Assembly: GCF_015350975.1 (NCBI RefSeq)
Contig: NZ_JADKRX010000006.1
Span: 107,785 to 171,784, forward strand
Reading direction: 5' to 3'
DNA from: Curtobacterium sp. VKM Ac-1395
GTDB taxonomy: Bacteria > Actinomycetota > Actinomycetes > Actinomycetales > Microbacteriaceae
Length of the DNA stretch: 64,000 nucleotides
Of this stretch, positions 26,226 to 33,640 are shown one piece after another. Position numbers and translations under genes: made by a program. The first letter of the stretch is position 1. Every line of letters starts with the position of its first letter. A model generated the notes under the pieces. The model was given only the letters and a program-made list of their open reading frames with translations. It was not told the DNA's origin and did no database searches.

Positions 26226-26311
26226 GGGACAGACTCGCTTCGACGATACTGGTCATACGCCCCGGGCCCACGGTAGACGGGCCGCGAGGGTATCAACGAT
26301 TGAGGTAGCAG

Positions 26312-27472
26312 ATGAGCGAGCAGCTCCCGGTAGTCAGCCTGTTCTCCGGAGCAGGAGGCCTCGACCTCGCCGTCGAGCGGGCCGACGCGGAACCGTTGTC
26401 CACCGCTGACCTCGGCGGTGGACTGCTGCGGGTCTCGGTCGCAACCGACTACAATGAGCCGGCTCTCCAGACGCTCAAAGCCAACTTCCGCGATACCAAG
26501 ACGCTCACTGGCGACATCCGCGTCGTGCCGACCGAAGAGATTCTCGCCAAGGCGGGCCTACGCGCTAAAGAGCCCGTCCTCGTGGTCGGCGGACCACCCT
26601 GCACCCCGTTCAGCAAGTCCGGGTTCTGGCTGGAGCAGAAGCGCGAGAGCCGCGACCCCAACGCCTCTCTCCTCGACGAGTACGTGCGCGTCGTGCGGGA
26701 GACCCAACCAGAAGCTTTCATCCTGGAAAACGTCCAGGGACTCACCTACAAGACACACAAGGCACAATTCGAGCGCCTCCTCAAAGGCCTCGGCGCGCTG
26801 GGATACAACCCTCAGTGGAAGGTACTGCTCGCCGCGGACTACGGCGTGCCGCAGCTGCGGCGCCGCGTGTTCGTTGTCGGCCGCCGCGACGGGCAGAGGT
26901 TCGAGTTCCCCGAGCCGACCCACTCCGGATGGAGTGAGCATTCCCGCACTGTGGACGCCACGAAGATCCCTCACGTCACCGCCGCCCAGGCTTTCGAGGG
27001 CCTGCCCATCCTTTCGCGGGCATCTAACGACGAAATCGTCGACGGCAACTACGGCGAGCTTGCCGCAGAAATACCGCCCGGCCAGAATTACCTGTGGCAC
27101 ACCGAGCGATATGGCGGCCGCAACCATTTCGAGTGGCGAAGCCGCTACTGGACCTTTCTACTCCGACTTGACCCGAACCGGCCCTCCACCACGCTTCAGG
27201 CCCAGCCCGGCCCGTGGGTCGGGCCGTTCCACTGGGAGAACGTCCGCACCACTTCTGGACAGGAACGTGCTCGCCGGCTCCGCGTCAACGAGATGCTTCG
27301 TCTCATGTCATTCCCCGACGACTTTAAGATTGCTGGCACCCGAGCGGACGTGCAGCGTCAACTCGGTAACGCCGTCCCACTGGAACTCGGCAAGGCCGTC
27401 GTCCGTGCACTCATGACGCAACTCGGCTATCTCGACCGTGAGCCCGCATCCCGCTCCGTCGCGTTCGCCTGA
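26312..27472 (+). CDS. DNA (cytosine-5)-methyltransferase of a type II R-M system
   Basis: This 386-residue enzyme has the ordered motifs of C5 methyltransferases. Motif I is SLFSGAGGLDLA at the N-terminus, and motif IV holds the catalytic Cys (VVGGPPCTPFSKSG). FILENVQG follows, then QLRRRVFVVGRR, a target-recognition region, and the final RLRVNEMLRLMSFPDDF and QLGNAVPLELGKAV. It transfers a methyl group from S-adenosylmethionine to cytosine in a specific site, protecting DNA from the divergent endonuclease. The ATG at 26312 is the family start. Base use is less GC-rich than in flanking genes. It is convergent with the HEPN-containing gene. Confidence 0.95.
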   Translation: MSEQLPVVSLFSGAGGLDLAVERADAEPLSTADLGGGLLRVSVATDYNEPALQTLKANFRDTKTLTGDIRVVPTEEILAKAGLRAKEPVLVVGGPPCTPFSKSGFWLEQKRESRDPNASLLDEYVRVVRETQPEAFILENVQGLTYKTHKAQFERLLKGLGALGYNPQWKVLLAADYGVPQLRRRVFVVGRRDGQRFEFPEPTHSGWSEHSRTVDATKIPHVTAAQAFEGLPILSRASNDEIVDGNYGELAAEIPPGQNYLWHTERYGGRNHFEWRSRYWTFLLRLDPNRPSTTLQAQPGPWVGPFHWENVRTTSGQERARRLRVNEMLRLMSFPDDFKIAGTRADVQRQLGNAVPLELGKAVVRALMTQLGYLDREPASRSVAFA

Positions 27473-27554
27473 TCGAGACGAAGAGTTCACGCAGGCCTTG
27501 CCCGGACCAACACGCTTCGCCGAATCATCGTGGACCTCGGATGCGTGACACGTT

Positions 27555-28670
27555 CTACGCGTTCCGGTTCCAACGGCCGCCCGACGCCTGGTCGACATCT
27601 GCCTGCGAAATAGCCAATTTAGCCTCCGCTGATTCGAGCATTTGTAATGCAATAACGTTGTAAACGCTCTCGATGACGGAACAGAGCGCAGCGCATAGGT
27701 CATTCCAATTCAAATGCTCCGGCAAAATGCGGGCATCACCTAAGCTGTAATGTACGAGTCGATTGCGCATCTCGTAGAGTGGATGAGCCGTGCGCTCAGC
27801 CGTTGCATCGCCCTCAATCCCAAGGCTCCACCCCAACTTCGCCACGCTCTCGGCGCTGCTCATATTCAACACATGGGTGAGAGCCTCAAACTCTCGCGGA
27901 CGCCACTTCAGGGAGCCGGCCAGCGATCTTGCAAGTTCAATCCAACTTGCATCTACCTTGAGTTCCGCACGTAGATCGGAGCTGGCTTTGTAGGCGTAAA
28001 CGCCCTCCAGATATCGGTAAAGAACCATGAATAACGATCGGGGATCTTGATCTAGCAGCACCTCGACGAGCGGACCGGTTGGCATCATAGTCGGCACCGA
28101 TCGCGCGAGCGTAACTAGCTTTCTCCGCAAGCCCTCTTCCATCCAGGACCCAGAGACCTCGGCTTCGTCAGACAACGCACTTATAAAGGCCCGCTCAACG
28201 TCGGGCTCAGAAATCTTGTGCCGAAGTTGCACGCATTGGAAGCGAGGGAAAAGCTCCGATAACGCAAGCCCGTCTTTGTCGACTGGCGAATTGCCACTGC
28301 GATCCGCGCCGATCAGATTCGCCACGTAAGTAGCGCTTTCGCGGGGTCGGGGCCCCATCTCGGCAGCAAGAAGCAGGAACATCGCCGAGGTCAAGTCGAT
28401 TGGGCCAGAGTCGGCCAGTTGCAGATCGGAGTCAAAGCCGATAGTTGCAACGTAAGCTGTATCTTTCAACTCCCAGTACGAAACGGAGCGATACCTACCA
28501 AAATGGTACGCCTTGACCTTCACGGCGTTCTCAACAACGAGGTAGTCGTACCGAGAAAGCCATATCCGCCTCGTCCGATCGCGACCTTCAACCACCGCCC
28601 GTCCGGACATACAATAATCGTCGAGCGCCGCGAACAGACGCGCATTTGTGGAGTTGACCGAGCGGCTCAA
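27555..28670 (-). CDS. Unknown protein with C-terminal HEPN-like motif, second gene of a putative defence pair
   Basis: This protein of about 371 residues has no overall family that I recognise. Near the C-terminus it has YEMRNRLVHYS, an R-N-x-x-V-H sequence within a helix pair, as in HEPN ribonucleases of toxin and defence systems. The helices around it (LGWSLGI...HPLYEMRN...LCAALCSVIESVYNVI) fit that fold. The N-terminal 200 residues have mixed strands and helices without clear motifs. Two sequence lines I counted by eye in this gene pair were about 52-53% GC, far below the chromosome. The TTG at 28670 overlaps the stop of the upstream DGQHR-like gene (TTGA); another TTG lies at 28685. RNase activity is a prediction. 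Confidence 0.62.
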   Translation of the reverse strand: MSRSVNSTNARLFAALDDYCMSGRAVVEGRDRTRRIWLSRYDYLVVENAVKVKAYHFGRYRSVSYWELKDTAYVATIGFDSDLQLADSGPIDLTSAMFLLLAAEMGPRPRESATYVANLIGADRSGNSPVDKDGLALSELFPRFQCVQLRHKISEPDVERAFISALSDEAEVSGSWMEEGLRRKLVTLARSVPTMMPTGPLVEVLLDQDPRSLFMVLYRYLEGVYAYKASSDLRAELKVDASWIELARSLAGSLKWRPREFEALTHVLNMSSAESVAKLGWSLGIEGDATAERTAHPLYEMRNRLVHYSLGDARILPEHLNWNDLCAALCSVIESVYNVIALQMLESAEAKLAISQADVDQASGGRWNRNA

Positions 28671-29827
28671 GCCGCCCGCCAGCAAGGCTCCAAGTTGACC
28701 AAAGTGAAATCCTCATCGACGAGCACTTTGAATGCCTCGGAGAAGACGGAACGTTCGTAGCGTCCGACCTGCCCTACGCGTCGATCAAGGACCTCGCGGA
28801 GCACGTCAAGGCGCAGGTAGTCACCGAGTTCATCGTCCGTCATATTAGACAGTCGGTCCACCAGGATCCCGACGGACTCACCAACTTGCTGCATTCGCTC
28901 CGACCGCTCGCCCGCTGACCGGTCACTCCCGGGACGGCCCAGTATTTTCATGCCGAGAGCGACAATAAATCCAATTCGAGCAGGCTGTCCGTCGAAGATA
29001 TTCCGACCCTTGCTGAATCGAGTCGAGTCGCCACCATCGAACCTTGAGAACTCTTTGTCGAGACGGGCAAGGAGGTTAAGGGTCTCGTAGAACTGATTCT
29101 GGAACTGCTCGTCGCTTAGATTATCCACAACATCTAGACGCGAGAACTCGTCCGAGACAGCTTCTTTAGTGTCGACGGCTGTCTTTCGGAGACCAAATGC
29201 GAGATACAGTTCGATAACGGCGTCGCTAGAGTACTGTGCACCACCGACCCTCCGACCCGGCGCGTCGGGAGTGTTCAACTTGTCGATCTCAGGAACTCGC
29301 GCCCTGATTTCGTCGAGGAGCGACGCGTAGACCACCGAAAGTTGACGACTCATCGTCCACGGCACTTGGCCGGTATTCAGGACGAGCATACGGTAGATTA
29401 ACGCCCGGACGTCTTGCGCCAACCAGAACTCGACCCGAAGCTCGCGAGTACCGATTTCTGCCGCCTCGGTCAAGGCGTCCATGATTGCCGCAGTCCGCTG
29501 CATACCATCAATAATGGATAATGAACCGAACTTGTCGTCGCCCATGAGTGATTTGAGTTCGTCAAAGCTTTGGACAGGAAAGCTTTCGAATACATCGACG
29601 TCTACGACCTGTCCAATGACAACCGGTGGCAGCACGGCCCCGGCGCGAATATCCTCGACCATCCTCGTCCGAATGCGCCTCGCCGTCGTCGTGGCTAGGA
29701 CATCACGTTGACCCGATATCGCGCCCTGCGCTTGATGAGCCTGATCGATCATCTGCACATAATCTTCGACGGTCATCAGGGTCTGCACGGACCAGCACTT
29801 GGTGCGGTCGTCGAATAACCAGTTCAA
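28667..29827 (-). CDS. DGQHR/DndB-like protein, first gene of a putative defence pair
   Basis: This 386-residue protein carries LSIIDGMQRTAAIMDAL (about residues 103-119). That is a version of the IIDGQHR signature of the DGQHR/DndB-type and ParB-like families. A later LVLNTGQVPWTMSRQL (about 148-163) matches the N-x-x-Q...S segment that follows in such proteins. DndB is a regulator in DNA phosphorothioation; related proteins occur in many defence cassettes. A TTG start at 29827 is used because GAGGGAG lies upstream. It overlaps the HEPN-motif gene by 4 bases, so the two proteins likely act together. Low GC suggests recent acquisition. What the protein senses is unknown. Confidence 0.6.
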   Translation of the reverse strand: MNWLFDDRTKCWSVQTLMTVEDYVQMIDQAHQAQGAISGQRDVLATTTARRIRTRMVEDIRAGAVLPPVVIGQVVDVDVFESFPVQSFDELKSLMGDDKFGSLSIIDGMQRTAAIMDALTEAAEIGTRELRVEFWLAQDVRALIYRMLVLNTGQVPWTMSRQLSVVYASLLDEIRARVPEIDKLNTPDAPGRRVGGAQYSSDAVIELYLAFGLRKTAVDTKEAVSDEFSRLDVVDNLSDEQFQNQFYETLNLLARLDKEFSRFDGGDSTRFSKGRNIFDGQPARIGFIVALGMKILGRPGSDRSAGERSERMQQVGESVGILVDRLSNMTDDELGDYLRLDVLREVLDRRVGQVGRYERSVFSEAFKVLVDEDFTLVNLEPCWRAA

Positions 29828-29934
29828 TACGAGGCTCCCTCATCGGTCCGCTAAACACAGTAGCGCACTGCGCCGAGGCGGCGAACTAGTCTGAGCCGAG
29901 CCAGCAGCAGGGACTCGCCCCGTCTTTCGTTGTC

Positions 29935-30145
29935 CGGAGTGTTCATCGACCACGGCGTCCATCCCCGACGCGTACGGCGGCGACGCCCGCGACCAGTCAG
30001 GGCGCCTGGCTGACACCGCCGCCTCGGTCGGGTTGACAGCGAAGCCCCCGCCCGAATCCGCACCAGCCCCGCACCGGCGTGCGGCTCCGAAACCTCGTAG
30101 ACGGCTAGGGCCACCTCGGAGCTTCCGAACACTTCGACCCCGGAT
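29935..30145 (-). pseudogene. Fragment of an NADP-dependent oxidoreductase gene
   Basis: Two frames together give SGVEVFGSSEVALAVYEV, EPHAGAGLVRIRAG, GFAVNPT and ASPPYASGMDAV. These match residues 3-70 of the intact oxidoreductase at 45904-46836 (VEQFGGPEALAVHEV, EPHAGAGSVRIRVG). The rest of the gene is absent: the sequence stops at the edge of the low-GC defence genes. It is a remnant marking the island boundary. The flanking parts of 29828-30255 show nothing else recognisable. Confidence 0.68.
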
Positions 30146-30255
30146 GACGTGCATGCTCCCGGTCTACTTCCCCCGCACTTTCGCCGCTCAGAGAGGCCAG
30201 CGCCCACACGGAGTGCCCCTCTGCGCATCTGACATGATTAGGACATTCTGTATGC

Positions 30256-31269
30256 ATGGCAGCCGCACTCCTTGATTATCAGTCAGCAGTTCCACGACAC
30301 CTCGTGATGCAACCAGCAGGCGATGCTGCAAAGGTCAACCTACAGAAGACCGTGCTTACGCCGGTCCCGCGTCACGTGTGGTCCGAGCACCTGTCAGATC
30401 AGGATCGAGGAGTACTCGATCGCGAACATCCGTCCGGTAGCGTCCCGATGTGGGGCACGACGACTGGCGCTAAAGGGCAGATGCAGGGCAAGTGGGATCG
30501 CATGTTGCCCGGCGACCTCGTGCTCTTTCTAGCGAACAACCGGGCCTTCCTCGCCGCCACCGTCACTCACAAATGGGCAAGCGAAAGCCTCGCCGATGTG
30601 CTCTGGCCGAGGAAGCGAAGTGGCGCTCACCTCGTTCCTTGGCAACTCATGTTCAGTTTCACCCGGCCGACGCCGGTACGGATCTCCTATTCTGAAATGG
30701 CCACAGCCGCAGGAGTTAATGGCGCCCTCGGCACGAGGGAGTTCAACGTGTACGGAGCGCCGATCAGCGAGCGTGTCGCTGCACTGCTCAACGTCGATCA
30801 GCGAGCCCTCCTTAGGACTCATCCGTCGATCGACTTCGATGAGGTAGTTCGAACGTTCGACGTTGTGGACGCCGCAGCTTCGAGCGCACGACGACTGGAA
30901 CAGTCGTACCTTCGCGATCTCATCCTCCCTGGGCGACAAGGCCGATGCGACCTTTGCTCCCGGGAAATGGCATCGGTTTTCCTCGTAGCTGCGCACATCA
31001 AGAAGCGCTCTTGGTGTTCCTTCGAGGAGAAGACTGACCTACCCGCGATCGCGATGGCAGCCTGCCGTTTCGGCTGCGACGAGTTCTTCGAGCGAGGCCT
31101 AATCTGGATTAGCGGCACGGGCTCGATCCGTCGGTCTCCTGCGTTGACTGACGAAACGGCCAGGTCTTATTGGACCGAACATCTGCAGGGGAAGAAGGTG
31201 TGGCGGTGGGAGGATCGCACCGCCTCGCACAAATACTTCGCGGTGCACCGAGAGGCGCATCGACCCTGA
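30256..31269 (+). CDS. EVE-like reader domain fused to HNH nuclease
   Basis: In this 337-residue protein the N-terminal half has the look of an EVE/PUA-like module that reads modified bases: LTPVPRHVWSEHLSDQ, KWDRMLPGDLVLFLANN, FLAATVTHKWAS, PWQLMFSFTRPTPV. The C-terminal third has an HNH-type zinc nuclease: GRCDLCSREM, LVAAHIKKRSWC, MAACRFGCDEFFERG. The two Cys pairs and the His fit a beta-beta-alpha metal site. Reader plus HNH nuclease is the plan of modification-dependent restriction enzymes, which cut foreign DNA carrying modified bases. It sits by a methylase and the DGQHR-HEPN pair. The EVE assignment is by eye and less sure than the HNH part. Confidence 0.68.
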   Translation: MAAALLDYQSAVPRHLVMQPAGDAAKVNLQKTVLTPVPRHVWSEHLSDQDRGVLDREHPSGSVPMWGTTTGAKGQMQGKWDRMLPGDLVLFLANNRAFLAATVTHKWASESLADVLWPRKRSGAHLVPWQLMFSFTRPTPVRISYSEMATAAGVNGALGTREFNVYGAPISERVAALLNVDQRALLRTHPSIDFDEVVRTFDVVDAAASSARRLEQSYLRDLILPGRQGRCDLCSREMASVFLVAAHIKKRSWCSFEEKTDLPAIAMAACRFGCDEFFERGLIWISGTGSIRRSPALTDETARSYWTEHLQGKKVWRWEDRTASHKYFAVHREAHRP

Positions 31270-31434
31270 CTGGCCACGCGGTTCTCCCCACACGACCGTC
31301 AGCACCTGGCTTTTCGGAGCGATCTGCCGAGACGCTGGGCATGTTCCGTCGGATGGTCGGCCGGTGCCTGGCGACGCGTATTGAACGCGGCGGACTCGCC
31401 CTCGGCCCCGCGTCCTGAGCGTCCTGAGCGGCAC

Positions 31435-32280
31435 CTACCAGCTCAACACGAACCGCCCTCGCGTCCCGCCCGCCTCGAGCCGCTCATGCGCCTCCGCAGC
31501 CCGCGAGGCAGGCAACACCTCCGCCACCCGCGGCGTCACCGTCCCGCCCTCCACCGCGTGCCGCAACTGCTCAAGTTTGTCGAACGACCGGTACTCCTCG
31601 GACACCATGATCTTGTCGAACCGGATGTCCCGAGCCCCGTTGCCTTCGCACCCCCGAACGCTGAAGAACACTCCCCCGTCCTTCACGGCGTCGACGACCT
31701 CGGCCTGCTGCACGGAGGCATCGGCGAGCGCATCGACCCCGCCGCGCGGGATCGAACGGACGGCGTCCGCGAATCCCGCCCCTCGCGGCACGATGTGGTC
31801 CGGCCCGAGCGCCCGCACGACTGCCTCGTCGGCAGGCGCAGCATCGGCGATCACGGTCACGTTCGCGGTACGAGCGAGCTGGACGACGTAGTTCCCGAGC
31901 AGCCGCGCAGCCCCGGTCACGGCGAGCGTCTGCCTGGGAGCCAGCGCCGCACGAGACAGGATCTGCAACGCGGTCAGCCCGTTCATCGGCACCGTCGACG
32001 CAGCCTCGACCGACGTCCTACGAGGAATCCGCGTGAACGATCCCACCGGCGCCACGAACTCCTGCACGTACGCCCCGCCGTGCGTGCTGAGCGGCAGCGC
32101 GATCGCCTTGATCTCGTCGCCGACGTCCCACCCGGTGACGTCGGGCCCGACCTCGTCGATGACCCCGGCAGCGTCCATTCCCGGCACGTACGGCGGCGAG
32201 GCCTGCGAGCTGTCCCGCTGCCCGGCACGCACCCCCGTGTCGGTCGGGTTTACGGCGAATGCCTGCACCCGGATCCGCAC
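31435..32280 (-). CDS. NADP-dependent zinc-free alcohol dehydrogenase/quinone oxidoreductase, N-terminus damaged
   Basis: This protein of about 281 residues is a medium-chain oxidoreductase without zinc ligands, resembling quinone reductases. AFAVNPTDTGVRAGQ, YVPGMDAAGVIDEVG and the nucleotide-binding LAVTGAARLLGNYVVQLA are clear. It is very close to the intact 310-residue protein at 45904-46836. The usable start is a GTG at 32280. Upstream, PHAGRGSVRIRV continues in frame, but the first 20 residues expected from the homologue are replaced or frameshifted. One Gly of the nucleotide loop is replaced (AARLLG versus AAGLLG). It may be inactive or recently broken. Convergent with the EVE-HNH gene. 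Confidence 0.72.
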   Translation of the reverse strand: MRIRVQAFAVNPTDTGVRAGQRDSSQASPPYVPGMDAAGVIDEVGPDVTGWDVGDEIKAIALPLSTHGGAYVQEFVAPVGSFTRIPRRTSVEAASTVPMNGLTALQILSRAALAPRQTLAVTGAARLLGNYVVQLARTANVTVIADAAPADEAVVRALGPDHIVPRGAGFADAVRSIPRGGVDALADASVQQAEVVDAVKDGGVFFSVRGCEGNGARDIRFDKIMVSEEYRSFDKLEQLRHAVEGGTVTPRVAEVLPASRAAEAHERLEAGGTRGRFVLSW

Positions 32281-32865
32281 GGATCCCCTACCGGCGTGCG
32301 GCTTCGGCGACGAGGGTCTCGACTTCGAGCAGCGATCAGGCCGCGTGAACCGTCTTGGCGGCCACGCGGTCCGCCAGAACGTCGCGGCGGCGCACGGGGC
32401 CTTCGTTGTCTCAGACGATCCGAACCCGTGGCGTGCACGGTTCGAGGACGCGACCCAGTCGGCTGCGGCGGCCGGGTACGGGCATTTTGCACCGTGGTGG
32501 TCTCCCCGGAGTGGTCAGCACCCAGCGTCTGGTGATGGAGGGCCCGCTGAGCCGGGATCGTGCCCGGTACGACCGGCTGCGGGACGCTCGTGCTCTACCG
32601 GCTGACCCTCGGCAGCCGCAGCAGGAAGACATAGTGGACCTGACGAAACAGCGCGGGGTCGGCAGCGCAACGATGGCATCGATTGACCTCCGTGACCCGT
32701 CCAATCGTGCTGACCAGCTGTGGGTCTGCGCCATGACGCATCCTTCACAGGGTTGGATGCGCTCCCCCACAGCAGCCCATACAGTAAAAACTGTTCGTGA
32801 CGTTGCCCCCCCCCCCCGATCGCTCGTTCAGACGATCAAGATGCGAGACGAGACGAAGGACTGAG
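32281..32865. other. 585-bp gap with damaged 5' end of the oxidoreductase and a poly-C tract
   Basis: The first 50 bases on the minus strand still encode a damaged N-terminus of the oxidoreductase (PKPHAGRGS). Beyond that, no frame on either strand shows a family I can recognise, although several open frames exist because of the GC content. A 12-base C run lies near the right end. Confidence 0.5.
32806..32817. repeat. 12-base poly-C tract upstream of a membrane protein gene
   Basis: A run of 12 cytosines starts about 60 bases before the ATG of the membrane protein gene. Tracts of this length are prone to slippage, so it could alter expression, or be an assembly artefact. Confidence 0.85.
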
Positions 32866-33357
32866 ATGAGCGAGGACGACGAACTCACCACGCGAAAAGC
32901 AGAGAGACTCCGGCAACTCGCCAGCAGCAACTTCTCAAAGTTTGCCATTCAGGTCGAGCACCTCAGTACCGAGGTACAGATGAAATTGATTGCACAGCTA
33001 CCTGAGTTCCAGAAGCTCGCTGCGGGGGCTCTCGAGAAAGTCTCTGACGCGCATCGAGAGACGCTCCGGTCGATGGGCCACAACGAAAATCAGGTGCACG
33101 AGGCGTTCGAGGAATGGAGAGCTGCCCTCCGAACTCTGCTCGATGATTCCTCGCTCACGCTCGACGAGAAGCTTCGAGTCACCTCTGAGATCGGTAGAAC
33201 AGTGCGGGAGCAAGCAGATCTGCAAGCACAAAACCACCGAGCCAAGGTCGCCATGTTCGGGAAGGTCGCCGTCGGTTCTCTGATGGTGGTCGGGAGTATC
33301 GTCGTTGCTGTAACCGGTGGGAAATTTGGCATCGACCAAGGCGACAAGAGTGCGTGA
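32866..33357 (+). CDS. Small protein with C-terminal membrane helix, function unknown
   Basis: This 163-residue protein is mostly charged and helical for its first 125 residues (LTTRKAERLRQLASSNFSKF; EEWRAALRTLLDDSSLTLDEK; probably coiled coil). One transmembrane helix follows near the C-terminus (VAVGSLMVVGSIVVAVTGG) and then a short tail. This is the layout of tail-anchored proteins with the helical part in the cytoplasm. The ATG at 32866 is used because a GAAGGA ribosome site lies just before it; an upstream frame from 32797 crosses the poly-C run. GC is lower than in neighbours. No family is recognised, and its position next to defence genes may or may not be meaningful. Confidence 0.62.
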   Translation: MSEDDELTTRKAERLRQLASSNFSKFAIQVEHLSTEVQMKLIAQLPEFQKLAAGALEKVSDAHRETLRSMGHNENQVHEAFEEWRAALRTLLDDSSLTLDEKLRVTSEIGRTVREQADLQAQNHRAKVAMFGKVAVGSLMVVGSIVVAVTGGKFGIDQGDKSA

Positions 33358-33640
33358 AGCGACTGCGGGTTTTCGTCGAGCGAACGAATTCACCTCAGGG
33401 CGTAGGCGCCGTCGCCGGAGCTTGTTCATTAGCACGTCGCGTTGTCCGTACAGAGTTGATTCGACCTCGCCGCAATGCTGCATCAGGTCCCCGTGCTCCG
33501 CGACGGCGCGACGATGCCGCCGCAGAATGTCGTCTCCTCAACGCGGATCACCGCGAACCGGCCCCGACGATTGACTCCTTCGACGACGAACTCAGAGAGC
33601 GGCTTCTCAACGGCGTCCTCGGCGCCCCGTCCAGGACTGG

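Noticed and set aside
31270..31434. Possible small gene between the EVE-HNH and oxidoreductase genes
   Set aside because: Only short frames without ribosome sites; nothing recognisable.
32355..32864. 169-codon plus-strand frame in the gap before the membrane protein gene
   Set aside because: No family resemblance, crosses the poly-C tract, and part of it opposes the damaged oxidoreductase start.
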